DNA of 64,000 nt from the NCBI GenBank assembly GCA_010093705.1, contig MU006089.1, positions 1,118,455-1,182,454 on the forward strand, given 5' to 3'. This DNA is from Patellaria atrata CBS 101060. Taxonomy: Eukaryota; Ascomycota; Dothideomycetes; Patellariales; Patellariaceae. Shown piece by piece: positions 44,088-55,180 of the stretch. The translations under genes and the position numbers were made by a program. Within the stretch, counting starts at the first letter, position 1, and each line of letters starts with the position of its first letter. The notes beneath the pieces are model-generated. The model worked only from the letters and a program-made list of their open reading frames with translations. It was not told the DNA's origin and searched no databases.

Positions 44088-46312
44088 TCAATTCCACTTC
44101 TCGAGATTCTTCAAAACGCACCTCTCGCCCGTCCTCTTAACCAAGGTTCCCACCGTAAACACCACCTCCCCACTCTCCTTCAAACTGCCGACAGCCTCCT
44201 CCACCCTCTCTTTTGCAACAACCACCACCATGCCAAGGCCAGTATTCCACACCCTCGCAAACTCACCGGCATCTACATTTCCCGCTTTCTTAAGCCAGGA
44301 TAGAACATCCGGCACACTCCACGTGCTCACATCCATTTCCGCAGCCAGATGCTCTGGTAGCATTCTGGGTACATTATCATATAACCCTCCGCCGGTGACA
44401 TGCGCCATCCCCTTGGTCAACCCTTTTTCAGTGAGTTTCAAAAGGGGCTTTACATATATCCTCGTAGGCGTCAATAACGACTCTCCCACACTTTTCGTCT
44501 CATCCCACGGCGCCTTGGACTGGTACGACAACTTCCTCGCTTCCAGGATGCGGCGCGTGAGAGAGAAGCCGTTGGAGTGCTGCCCACTGCTCGCCAACCC
44601 AAGGAGGACGTCCCCTTCTTTCATCGCATCTAGGTCCGGGAGGATCTTCTGTCCGTGAGGAATGGTGCCGATAGCGGCGCCAGCGGCATCGTATTCCTTG
44701 CCTGTATATATCCCCGGCATCTCCGCCGTCTCGCCCCCTACTAACGCGCAGCCCGCTTCCCTGCAACCCCTCGCGACGCTCTCCACAAACTGCGCCGCTG
44801 TCTCCAGCTCCAACTTGGAGGACGCAATATAATCCAGAAACGCAAGCGGTTGTGCACCCTGGACGACCAGGTCATTTACATTCATCGCCACAAGGTCTAC
44901 CCCTACGCCGGAGTGATCGTTCATCTCAACCGCGATCTTAAGCTTCGTTCCTACGCCATCGATGGCAGATACGATTTTAGGAGCCCTAGGGAAGCCGGCC
45001 GCGTCCAAGTCGAGGATGCCACCGAAACCGCCGATCTCAGCGGAGGCGCCAGGGCGTGCTGTGGAGGCGACGGCTGCTTTGATGCGGTGGACTAGCTCGT
45101 TGCCCGCTTCGATGCTAACCCCGGCGTCGGCGTAGGTCATTCTAGGTCCTGCTGGGACTTGCGAAGTTTCGGATTCGGGTTTGCGGAAGACTGTCATGCC
45201 GTCTTCTGCTGGCTCCAATACCTTAACTAAGCATGATGTTTTCTTTGGAGCCCCAGATGTGCTCTCTGGTGAATCGTATCTCTCCATTATATTTTTGATG
45301 TTCTGGGAAATAGTTTCGAAGTTCTCGGTTGCGAGAGCTAGAATTGTGGGACCAGCGCCGGAGAGACAGATACCTAGAAGTCCTGGGTGTGATTGAGGAG
45401 TTACGGATTTAAGAACTTCTTCTAATCCAGGGACGAGATGCATCCGCTGGTTCTGATGCACTTTATCCTGCATCCCATCATATATCATCCTCGGATCCGG
45501 TGGCGATTGTCCCAAGGCCGTCGTAAGTAGCGCAATCCTCTGCAAGTTAAAGATAACATCCGCTCTCTTATACTCCACCTGAAGCACTTTCCTCGCTTCC
45601 GCAGTCGGGACCTCAAAATCCGGTATAATAGCAATACACTTGATCTCCTTCGCCCACCTGAACTTAATATGATGCCCGATATTGAGCGGTGGCACTGGGG
45701 GTTTCAATCCCGTATCCACACCACCAGCAGGCTGCGGCAAGACCTCACTCAATGGAATCTCCTTTCTTGCCATATCTTCAGGGTCCAACTCGTTCAAATA
45801 TGTACCCACGAAGCCGCCATATAGCGCTGCGGCCACGTTATCCGGATGTCGTTCGATCATGAGACAGAAGTCTAGCAGCCGGTCCTTCGACAAGCCTAGG
45901 TTGCCTACTTCGTTCGCCAGCGCAGCTCCTGCGACAACCGCAGCGCCCGAGGAGCCGAGCCCTCGGCCTAGGGGAATGGGATTTATGATATGGACGTGGG
46001 TTTGTACGGGGAAGGCGCTCTGGTTATGACATCGTAGGACATAGAGAGCGGTGCGGGTTATGAGGTTCTCGTCTGCAATGAGACTGACCTCTTCCGCGCC
46101 CACGCCTTCATATGTGATTTTGCAGTTCAAGGGTACATTGGAGGAGGTCGTGGTGGTGTCTATTCTGACTTGAAGCTCAAGGTAGATATTAAGCCCTAGG
46201 CCTACGACGTCAAAGCCGGGGCCAATGTTGGCCGAGGAGCACGGTACGCCTATGAAAATCATGAGTGATAGCAGCATTCAAGAAGGAAAGGGTATGTACG
46301 GATTGCTATCAT
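44088..46312 (-). CDS. Homoserine kinase fused to phosphoribosylformylglycinamidine cyclo-ligase (AIR synthetase)
   Basis: One open frame encodes two complete enzymes of different pathways. Residues 1 to about 350 are homoserine kinase (threonine synthesis): PCSSANIGPGFDVVGLGL, the GHMP ATP loop PLGRGLGSSGAAVV at residues 97-110, and LGICLSGAGPTI. Residues 375-724 are AIR synthetase (purine step 5): MTYADAGVSIEAGNELV, GGFGGILDL, DGVGTKLKIA, VGGETAEMPGIYTG, GLASSGQHSNGFSLTR and HVTGGGLYDN. About 20 polar residues link them. No stop or splice signal separates the halves. The preferred model has a 13-nt first exon (46312-46300) and a 50-bp intron, then 46249-44088, giving MIAIRVPCSS, a normal GHMP start. 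Without the intron, translation could begin at the ATG at 46277. In yeast AIR synthetase is instead fused to GAR synthetase. Confidence 0.88.
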
Positions 46313-46508
46313 TTTGGATATCCAAGCAGCTTCACCAGAAAATCAGAAGTGGAAACGTTATAGTGAGAGTACAATTATCAAGGCTTTCCGCAGTGTGGAC
46401 TATGGAACCCTTAAGACAAGTTCAATTGAAAAGCTGTACGAGTAAAAGAATGTCCGCCCCGCATGATTGCCAGAGATTTTCTTCCCAAAAGGAATGCGAG
46501 CTGTGAAA

Positions 46509-46514
46509 TGACTC
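46509..46514 (+). promoter_or_regulatory. TGACTC site (Gcn4/Cpc1- or Bas1-like)
   Basis: TGACTC is the core bound in yeast by Gcn4 (general amino-acid control) and by Bas1 (purine and histidine genes). Its place between a threonine/purine fusion gene and a purine gene fits either. Six bases also occur often by chance. Confidence 0.4.
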
Positions 46515-46599
46515 GAGCAACAATTTTTGCCCGCATTGTTTGATGGTGGGGTTGTTGCTGAAGCCCCGCCAAAAATTCTCAAAGCCGCAAGGGTAGTCC

Positions 46600-46606
46600 T
46601 ATAAAG
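46600..46606 (+). promoter_or_regulatory. TATA box of the SAICAR synthetase gene
   Basis: TATAAAG lies 77 bp upstream of the ATG at 46677, a normal distance for a fungal promoter. Confidence 0.5.
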
Positions 46607-46676
46607 TCCAAATACAAAAAAGGTACAATACTTTCTTCTGCATTTTCCTGCAGTAGAAAATATCAATTGGATACCA

Positions 46677-47738
46677 ATGGCATCGCAAGACGCAGTCATA
46701 GCTTCAGACGTCCAAGGTCTACTTCCTCTCCTCGCGCGAGGCAAGGTTCGGGATGTGTATACCATCGATGACTCGACCATCCTATTCGTCGCAACTGATC
46801 GGATATCTGCATACGATGTGATCATGAGGAACGTACGTATCAATATACCCTTCAGGCGTCTCAGTGTACTAATCGACAGTTTCCGCAGGCGATTCCCAAT
46901 AAAGGCACCCTTCTGACCGCTCTTTCCGCGCACTGGTTCACCATCCTACCAGCTCTGATACCGTCCTTACAAACCCACTTCATCACATTGAAACTCCCGG
47001 CTACGTTGCGCAAGTCGCTATCCCCAAACCTCCTCTCACAGCTCACATACCGGAGTATGACCGTAAGGAAGTTGAAGATCTTCCCAATTGAAGCTATTGT
47101 TCGAGGATATATCACGGGTAGTGCATGGAGTGAGTACCAAAAGAAGGGAACGGTCCATGGTATACAAATACCGGGAGATAAGCTCGTGGAGAGCCAGGCC
47201 TTCGCCAAGCCATTGTACACTCCGAGTACCAAGGCAGAGCAAGGTGAACACGATGAGAATATACATCCACAGAGAGCGGCAGGTATCGTTGGCGAAAAGT
47301 ATGCGAAGCAAATTGAAGACCTTAGTGTCGAGATATACACAAAGGTACGAGAACCTAAGAGTTATCTGGTTGAAAATAACTGATTTATTCTATCTTGCTC
47401 AGGCTCGTGACTATGCCCTTGCCCGGGGTATCATTATAGCCGACACAAAGTTCGAGTTCGGTCTCGATGAGGAAACAGATACCGTTGTCCTAGTCGATGA
47501 GGTTCTTACGCCGGACAGCTCTCGCTTCTGGCCTGCCGACAAGTACGAAGTTGGTAGGGCGCAAGAGAGTTTTGATAAGCAGTACATTCGAGACTATTTG
47601 ACTAGGGAAGGGTTGAAAGGCGAAGAGGGTGTCGTAGTGCCTGAGGGGATTGTAAAAGCGACATCAGATAAGTATGCGGAAGCATTCGAGAAATTGGTTG
47701 GAAAGAAGTGGAGCAAAGTGGTGAGTGTACAGATCTAG
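46677..47738 (+). CDS. ADE1: SAICAR synthetase
   Basis: Joins aspartate to CAIR with ATP to make SAICAR, step 7 of purine synthesis, in the cytosol. Three exons (46677-46832, 46889-47344, 47403-47738) give 315 residues, typical of the fungal monofunctional enzyme. Motifs in order: [15 protein letters not shown] (nucleotide-binding hairpin), [75 protein letters not shown] and [11 protein letters not shown]. All are intact. It is transcribed away from the HSK-AIRS fusion across a 364-bp spacer, so steps 5 and 7 of one pathway may share control. It converges on the PLP-synthase gene with 117 bp between stops. Identity is secure. Confidence 0.96.
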
Positions 47739-47855
47739 GATTAGAAGCCTCCATGAGATTGGACTCCATAAATGTGACGCATCAAGCCATGATTGATGCA
47801 TAGTGGAGTCGGTCTTGATAGGATCGGATGGGGTCATATAAACCTACGGTGTTCA

Positions 47856-48708
47856 TTATGCAGTGGTACTTTTCATCTTCACCTGTTCTGATACCCTTTC
47901 CAACCACCATGTATGTATTCTAGGATCTCCTGTTAGTTCAGGATGAAAGCTTGTACCGAAGACATTGCCCTGTCGAATCGCAATAACATCCCCCCCTTTT
48001 GCAGCTGCTGATTGTGAAGCCGAGCCTGCCGGCAACGTCGCCAGTATCTCCACTTCCCCGCCTAGCATCCTCTTCGCCGCATCGTCCTTTGGTGTTTTTG
48101 ACGGTGCTACAACTGTATCCACCTGCTCCGCTTCTTCGGTCTGAATACCCTCCTTGTGCGGTAAAATCTTCTCCACGACCGGCGCTCGTATGAAGACGCT
48201 CTTGAAAGGTTTGGCGTCTACATCCGGATCCAAGAAAGGAAGTTTAAGATCAGTTGCAAAACTGTCCAGTTGGCGCCCAAAGTGGTTACGCTCTACCCTC
48301 ACATCGAGCCCGCCGATAAGCTCCTGACCACCTTTTTTTGTGCGATTTGCCGATTCGGCGAGGAGTATGAGGCCAGCGCAGGTTCCCCAAGTAGGTTTAC
48401 GCTCTACTCTACAAGCCGATTAGCATATCCTGGAGCTTAGGATATGTGGTAAAGAAATATTACTTTACGAAGTCTCTTAACGGCTCCAGCAAACCTGATC
48501 GAGCTGCTACCAGAGATATAGCTGTGCTTTCGCCTCCCGGTATGATAAGCGCATCGCACTTAGAAAGCTCATCCTGAGTCCGTACTTCGACAAATTGAAA
48601 GTTTGGGGATTCTGGAGTTGCCGGTTTGATGGTCATGGCGGCTTGACGGAGGAGTTGGATGTGTTCGCTAAAGGCGCCCTGCAGCGCAAGCACACCGACT
48701 GTTATCAT
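47856..48708 (-). CDS. PDX2: Pyridoxal 5'-phosphate synthase, glutaminase subunit (Pdx2/SNO)
   Basis: Releases ammonia from glutamine and passes it to the Pdx1/SNZ synthase subunit for vitamin B6 (PLP) synthesis. Two exons (48708-48464 and 48408-47856; 55-bp intron, GTAATA...TGTAG) give 265 residues. The class I amidotransferase fold begins VGVLALQGAFSEHI and includes IIPGGESTAISL. The nucleophile Cys is in TWGTCAGLILLA, and the His-Glu pair in SFHPELTGD. The family block GGLDVRVERNHFGRQLDSF is present. Compared with bacterial PdxT (about 190-200 residues) it carries an insert of some 50 residues around residues 160-210, acidic and Ala-rich, as I recall for other filamentous fungi. Its partner is not in the window. 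Identity is secure. Confidence 0.95.
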
Positions 48709-49652
48709 GGCTATGCTAGAGAGTATATTACTGTGTGGAAGGAGACAGATGAGAAAAGTGAGCGTTGACGGAAAAAGATAGAACTTCGAGATTTTTACTT
48801 GTCAATCGGAGGTGAGGCGGGACGTTCCCGTCGGCATTATGTCGATAGGGCGTGTTCGGACATACACCTCCTCCATGACGTATGAATCCGAAATGTCCAT
48901 GATGTTAAGACGGCATAAGAGCGTGAGATACTCTGCGTAGGGGACAAAGTACTCGGATGATGGAATATATGCCACTACCTTAGTCGGCAAAACATTGGAT
49001 CATGAGCGGATGTCTGAGATCGTAAGCTCTCGGCCCGATCAAAGTTGAGCCGCTATCACGATCCTGCTAAATCCTACAGCCGATATTGTATCGTTTGCAC
49101 TGCCAAACCTCCACAACAAACTACTTCGACGATAATCCACCAGTCATTCCTCTCGTAAAATGCAAAAAGTTTCCGGCACGTACTACTGTGACGATTCACA
49201 CTCAATGTTTGGACCCCACCACATAGATATCTCGTCTCTCGTTTCGAAATATGGCCGTATTGCCAAACACTGGGGCCAATTTGGCACATAACAAAACTTC
49301 AGATCTGCGTCCACCGTCATGAAATAGTTTCGACTGCTTCCCTCGTCCTCTTTTTCTCTTAAACGATTGTATCGTCCTCTCGTGTTTGGCATGCTACACA
49401 GTAAAAGTCTCATTATTCATCCGTTGTGTTCCAAGCGTTTACGGTTGATCAAGCATCAACAACTTTCACCAAAACAATGGTGCAGTCTGCGGCACAGGGC
49501 AAGAGTATATGAGCGTGGCTCCCGCATTCTAAATTAGTAGGTAGTATCTTCATCAAGTGGATTATCTAGGTACATCACCTTCGACATCATTTTCATCTTC
49601 TTCTCTTTACTTATCCTTCATTGAATACGTCCAACTGTCTTTATAATACACA
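48709..49652. other. Divergent region between PDX2 and a membrane-protein gene
   Basis: A 944-bp stretch holding two promoters. The short frames on both strands (for example 48990-48802 and 49413-49183) lack coding character. The last 80 bp before the right-hand gene are pyrimidine-rich. Nothing else seen. Confidence 0.55.
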
Positions 49653-50564
49653 ATGGGAAGCCGGACTCTTCCACGTGCTTCATTTCACTTCGCCATTTCC
49701 TATATCTTTTCTACAGTCGTTTCTGCAGCCATCGTTCCCAGGAATACCGATGACAAACATGTCGCAACCCGGGTGCCGCACAGTCGGGCCGCACAAGTAA
49801 CCGGTTCTCCGGATATCGTCGATAGCACTAGGGTCTCTTCGTCCTCTTTTGTGTCAATTTCAAATATCCCTAGCTCGGCCGCATCCATTACGAACAGTAA
49901 CCCAATAGACCTAAAAACTCCTGCCTCTGCCCTTGGAATGGGTGCCATAATAGGCATAATCATTGGTGCCGTCGTGTTGCTCCAGATTATCCTCGTCTCC
50001 TGGTTCTGCATAAACAGACGAAAACGCCAGGCCCGAAAAGCTCTGGAGGCCAAAGATCCGCTCAACCTCACTGCTGCCGACATTGCTGGCTACCGATCCT
50101 ATATGAACGGCGAAAGTCCCTACGGTCAACAGAGGGCTCTCGGATCCAGGGTCTTGCGACAACCTCCACCAAATTTCGAAGCCGTGACCAAGGCCAATAG
50201 CCCCTTTGTATGGCGCGTCATTGAGAACGCAGATATTTACAACCCGAAGTACAATCCCAATGACTCGACGAATATATCCGTTGTGGATGTCGAGAAGGGT
50301 CTGGAGAAGGGTGAATCGATCATTATTGCGATGGAAATCCCCGAAGCGCCGCCCGTACCAGAATCTACGACAAACAATACTTCTAGCACGGGTCAAGGTG
50401 GCATCTCGCGGAAACCGTTGACACTTTCTGCTAGGGATAGGTTACGGAACAAGTCTGGGGATGATTTAGGGGACCTTGGAACCGCGAGGCGGTCGAGACT
50501 GTTGGGAAGAGCAAGGAGGAGCAAGCTCTATTCCATCAATGAGAGCGAGGCTACCGGGAGCTAA
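49653..50564 (+). CDS. Single-pass membrane protein with Ser/Thr-rich ectodomain, unknown function
   Basis: Single exon, 303 residues. A probable signal peptide covers residues 1 to about 26 (hydrophobic FHFAISYIFSTVVSAAIV). A Ser/Thr-rich extracellular stretch of some 65 residues follows, then one membrane helix at about residues 96-120 (MGAIIGIIIGAVVLLQIILV) and the basic stop-transfer NRRKRQARKA. The cytoplasmic tail of about 175 residues has a conserved-looking segment (PPNFEAVTKANSPFVWRVIENADIYNPKY, read in pieces) and a basic C-terminus rich in RRSR. The layout resembles fungal Mid2/WSC-type surface sensors, but there is no WSC domain or cysteine cluster in the ectodomain. I do not recognise the family. 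Confidence 0.8.
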   Translation: MGSRTLPRASFHFAISYIFSTVVSAAIVPRNTDDKHVATRVPHSRAAQVTGSPDIVDSTRVSSSSFVSISNIPSSAASITNSNPIDLKTPASALGMGAIIGIIIGAVVLLQIILVSWFCINRRKRQARKALEAKDPLNLTAADIAGYRSYMNGESPYGQQRALGSRVLRQPPPNFEAVTKANSPFVWRVIENADIYNPKYNPNDSTNISVVDVEKGLEKGESIIIAMEIPEAPPVPESTTNNTSSTGQGGISRKPLTLSARDRLRNKSGDDLGDLGTARRSRLLGRARRSKLYSINESEATGS

Positions 50565-51974
50565 ACTTGTCATTCCTTTTTTCTTTCTTTTCGCTAGAGC
50601 CGAGCTCTGCATATCTCATGTATTATTGACGTTGCGTGGCTGGAACACTTTTACTTATGGTGGGGTGGTCTTCTCACTTCAATCTTTCTTATCTTATTAA
50701 TTGGCGCTTTAGGCACAAGGGGTACTGAGCGAATAGTGTAATTGGGGGGGTTGTACATAATGAGCAAAAGATATTGATGAAATAGAAAGAGATAACAATT
50801 CTTTGCTTTCACATCAATGAACCAGCACCTAGAGCCGACAACCACACCAAAACTGAATACGCAAGTTCTAGAGCCAGTCAATACTTAATTCTGATATAAT
50901 GCGTGTTGTGTACGCATATCCAAGGTACCTAGATAATACTCAGGGGGGTGAACTGAGCGCTTACTTTCCAATGCAAATGTGCCAAGCCGATGTCAAAATC
51001 GAGTCTGGAACGGAATGTGGCGTACTTAAATGTGGCTGATGAGTTCGGTTCAAGATTACATGTGTGGCAGTGCAATTCATTTTTACCGGAGCCCCGCCGA
51101 CCGCGTCCCATCCCGTCGAATCCATTTTTCGAAGCCGAGAGAGCAATGATCAAACAGTGATCATTGTTAGATGGGAAATTCAAATGGAACCTTAAGGCGT
51201 ACATGGAAGTAATTACGAACGTTCGGTTACAGGGACGCAAGAGTTTGGCGGCAAGTGGCTGATTCTTGGAGTCGATCAGGTCTTCGTGATCAACGGCCTT
51301 GTTTTGAGTCTTCTTTGACGCGTCTCAGATAACCCAGCACCATGCAAGCTCGCATCCCATTATAACGAAATCGCCAGTACCGTCCCTAATTGTCCTTCGG
51401 ATGCTACTAGTCGGCGACTCGGCGCCCAAATTTGTCAAAATAAACGGCCTTGAAAACTGCATCGAGTGCGTGGCTGCACCTAATTTCAACCAGAGGAGTT
51501 TGCTGGCAAGGGGAAGCCCTGTTTACAGTGGGACGGGAATTGGTTCATGTCCAACGTACAAGTTCCTTTCACTGCTGCCACACTTCCATCACCTTACAAT
51601 GTCAATCCTCACCCTCATTACTATACAATATTCCTATCTAAAAATTATAATTAACTGATACAACCAAGTATACCTACCAATTATTCCATGAGTAAACCTC
51701 TCGTTACTCGTAATCTGTTCCCCGGCCACCTTCGATCCTCTCTGGTGTAGCTTTGGATTACCTACAGGCATCCAGGTTACTACCTGAGCAAGGGGAATAT
51801 GATTATGGCGATGTAACTCGCTTTCTAAGAGTAGCTGCTATGCATCAGGCCCGTTCCGACATTCTACAGTCAAATCCTATGCTCTCAAGATAAACCTCGA
51901 ATTGCATCTCTGAACCCGGTTCTCTTTATATTGACTGTGAGTCTATCGGGTTCACAACTTTAGCAACAGTTGTC
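50565..51974. other. 1.4-kb intergenic region
   Basis: Holds the 3' flank of the membrane-protein gene and the promoter of the myristoylation-motif gene. An ATG frame of 85 codons at 51401-51658 is open but matches nothing and has a hydrophobic, non-coding-like end. A short perfect inverted repeat at 51144-51166 is listed separately. No supported gene. Confidence 0.5.
51144..51166. repeat. Perfect 9-bp inverted repeat with 5-nt loop
   Basis: CAATGATCA at 51144-51152 and TGATCATTG at 51158-51166 around AACAG. It could be a regulator-binding dyad or a small hairpin in a transcript. Confidence 0.7.
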
Positions 51975-54900
51975 ATGGGGAATACCGGTTCAGTACCCAG
52001 CGAGCGGCACCCTCATCGACTCTCCAAACCGCGGACCAACACCAATGCGAAGTTCTCGGCTTCACGATCTGACCTACAAGTCTATGTCAACAATGACGAG
52101 AGCGAGATAATTCCTGAACATGGCCTTCAGGTTGTGGATCGGGAGTATACGGAGATACGATATGGTGTACCACAACCTAGGTCTCGGATGCGCATGTCCT
52201 TGGATAATCTGGTTCGGGAAGAAAGAGATGGTGATGGTTTAAACAGACCTGCAAAACGTTCAGAGCAAAGAATGTCACTACCCGTCTCAACACATTCGAT
52301 GTTTTCACAGAGCCCAAGTGTGAGAGGTTCTACTTCAAAAATATCTACATCCCATTGTGGCTCGAAATTATCGCTTGTCCCTGAAGATTCTCCTGTGGAT
52401 GTAGCGACTGCTCTCTCCGTTATTGATAGGCTTCGGAGAACTGCTTCACCCGAGGATCTAGACACAATACGTAAGTTATGACAGCTACAGTGGACTCGCA
52501 ATTTGACTCTCAATACTAATTTTGTATATCTCGTATAGGGCAAGCTTTGCAGCCAGAGAGCTCGCCAATAGAGCGATCACAGAGCACATGTACTCAACCC
52601 GATGAGCCCCTACAAAATTCTGCAATTGCTCTCATCCGTCGTCGGTCTTTGGCAACTCCTGGTATTGCCACAAGAGGGCCACCAGTAGATCAGCTCAGAC
52701 GGTTTGCATCGTCTTCAAATAGCTCTTCACCTGTAATCCCGAGCAATACCTGGGGATCAGAGCACTTGAACACCTTTCCGTCCCAAGTAGATACTCGGAG
52801 TAATCCTTGGATAACAGAACTGTCTAACACGCTCCCTCCTTTCCAGGTTGACGTGTCAGCTGTGGAGAATGAAGAGGAGGAACTGCCCCAAAATAGAGCC
52901 CAAACTCCCGGCGACATGGCTTACTCTCACCTTGGAGCATTGCGACTCGGATCGCTTATGATAACCAACGGCACAGCTTCGCCAGAACCAAGTATAATAT
53001 CACGCCGACTAGCGTCCCGGTGCTCAAATCTAGAAACACCTGAAGATGAGGATGCAGATTTCAAGTGGTACTCGAAATTGTACTCAGGATCTTATCATCA
53101 ATTAGAACGGCAATTCCTTAATCCTTCACAGTCCCATCCGTATTTGCGGGAGCAAGCTCTAGATTCTAGGAGAATATTGTCGGAGCCCAGTGAGAGATAT
53201 CCGATAGGTGGGGGTGTTACACCCACCTTTGCGCGTACGCAAACGAAACCTATACAAGCTCAAGAATCGCCTACACAAAGTGCTTCGCTGATTGCGAAGG
53301 AATATATTGCGGAACTCCCAACTAGTCCCTTCTCTTTTACCGGATTTGCTACTGAGGACATCACTCCAGAACATACCACCACCCGTACCATAGATAGTAC
53401 GTCCCAAGCTGCGATAGACTTACGCATAGGAGAATCCTTGTCATCTGAATATCCAAAGCAGGACCGTCCTACTAATGTAAAGTCAGACTCAGGCTATTCC
53501 TCCGGTGCCAGCTTACGAGGTTTATATTCCAATAACTACCCTCAAGCCAATCGCAGCAGGGTTTGGGATGATTTTGAAGACTTGGGTTACTGCGAGGATA
53601 TCACTACTTATGTAGAAGACAATATACCGCGAATTGAGCGCACTGTGACGGAAGTCCCCCTTCATTCAATACCGCTAAACACGCAGAAGACACCAGAGGT
53701 GGAAACGCCTAAGTCAAAACCGCTTGGACTGCGCCAAATCCGCTCACTAATTTGGAAAAAGCCACCCGCCGAGACTTTACAATCCCCCACCTTGACCGAT
53801 AACATGCACCAGTCCTCGGATAATATCGAGAAGGCTTTAGTGGTTGATGATACGCCTAAACGTCGCAAGCTCAAGAAGGCTCGATCGTGCTCTGCTCAGC
53901 CACCTATCAAGGAAAAGGATGTTCCTTCTCAAACCAAAAACATCCCTACAATTCCCGTTGATGTGGCTACGAACTTTTGGAATCGGACCTCAAGGTTTGA
54001 ATCACGATCGAACACCCACCGAGGCTTACCAGGTGAGGATTCCCGCCGGAGTTTGGATATTACATCGTTTCAAGAGCCTAGATCAGACTCATCTCTTCAT
54101 ACTCACTCTACCCGACAACAAAGTCCACCTAGACTCTCCAGGAGGCACACTATGTATCCACCTTCTGCCCCGAGACGGACACCATCGACAATGTACGATG
54201 ATGTTGGTCAAAGTACAAAATCAGCGGATCATTCTCGTCCGTATCACTATCAAGATAATCATGATGTAGTATCAACCCGGGGAATAGTTTATTCTGTACC
54301 AACTGCTAATAACTCAATCACTTCCCGATCTTCTGCAACATACGCTAGCAGAGAGTTTCCTAGGAGTCAATCAATGGTAGATATTGAAAACACCTCTTCC
54401 AAGCCCGCACTACAATCCGCCTTTATGGGTCCTGAGAATGTGGTAGAGAGTGGCCACCGTTTATCACTTCCTAAGAGCTTGACGCCGCATAGCAGATTAG
54501 GTAAGGATAGTGGTTACATCAATTATTCACGCCGGCAAAGTCCAGCTGGTGATGGTGTTGAGGGTGTTCGCGCCAACAGTTTGACAAGTATACACTCTCA
54601 TGGCAACAATCCCTCGAAAGCGGAGTTCAACCAGAGCAGCACGCCTCGACTCCAGTCATCTTCTATTGATATGAGGGAGGAGCCTGGTCAACCTGACTGG
54701 ACAAAATTTTCAGCACATTGGCGAGGGCGGCGCAAGTCTATTGCCCAAAATCTTCGTCCAGCACGTAAGAGTAGTTTCACGCAGACCGAACCAGCTACGA
54801 GCGTACCAGTTGCACGACATTCAGCTCGAGTACACACTACTCTACAACAAGATAAGAGTTCATCGCTCGTCATTTCCCGGGTGATGGGTCCGGCTCATTG

Positions 54901-55180
54901 CTCAACGCAGTCTTTAGTGTCTCCTTCGGAGTCGAAATATCAAGTGCCGGTATCAACAACGCTCAATATGAAAGCCTTGAGTGGCAATCTAGCCCACGGT
55001 CCCACCTTAGAGCCGGATCGTTACGGTGGCGGACTAAAGTATGGATATGAGTCAGAATATCGCCTCGGTGATAGTGTAGGCACGAGCTGTGTCGATAGTA
55101 GAGCAAGTGGAAAGAGCGGGGCTCATATTCCTCAAGGCCTTGATCTTTCTGGTATTCCCGTTATGGCAGTTAGAAGATAA
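51975..55180 (+). CDS. Large Ser-rich protein with N-myristoylation motif, conserved fungal unknown
   Basis: Two exons (51975-52470 and 52539-55180; 68-bp intron, GTAAGT...TATAG) give 1045 residues. The protein begins MGNTGSVPSERHP, which fits the N-myristoylation signal (Gly2, Ser6), so membrane association is likely. A short helical segment near residues 140-165 (VDVATALSVIDRLRRTASPEDLDTIR) spans the intron. Most of the rest is rich in Ser, Pro, Thr and basic residues and probably disordered, with many SP and RRxS sites that kinases could use. I remember similar MGN-starting, mostly disordered proteins in other Pezizomycotina, without an assigned role. No catalytic motif or membrane helix is visible. 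It is probably a signalling or scaffold protein, but that is a guess. Confidence 0.78.

Larger units (their letters stand above)
46313..46676. promoter_or_regulatory. Shared promoter of the HSK-AIRS fusion and SAICAR synthetase genes
   Basis: A 364-bp divergent spacer between two genes that each encode a purine-pathway enzyme. It contains a TGACTC site (46509) and a TATA box facing SAICAR synthetase (46600). A CTATAAC word on the minus strand near 46357 could serve the fusion gene. Confidence 0.6.

Noticed and set aside
46250-46277. Start of the HSK-AIRS gene at the ATG at 46277 without an intron
   Set aside because: It gives the hydrophobic start MLLSLMIFIG, unlike homoserine kinases. Splicing a 50-bp intron gives MIAIRVPCSS, which matches the first GHMP strand. 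Kept as a possible alternative.
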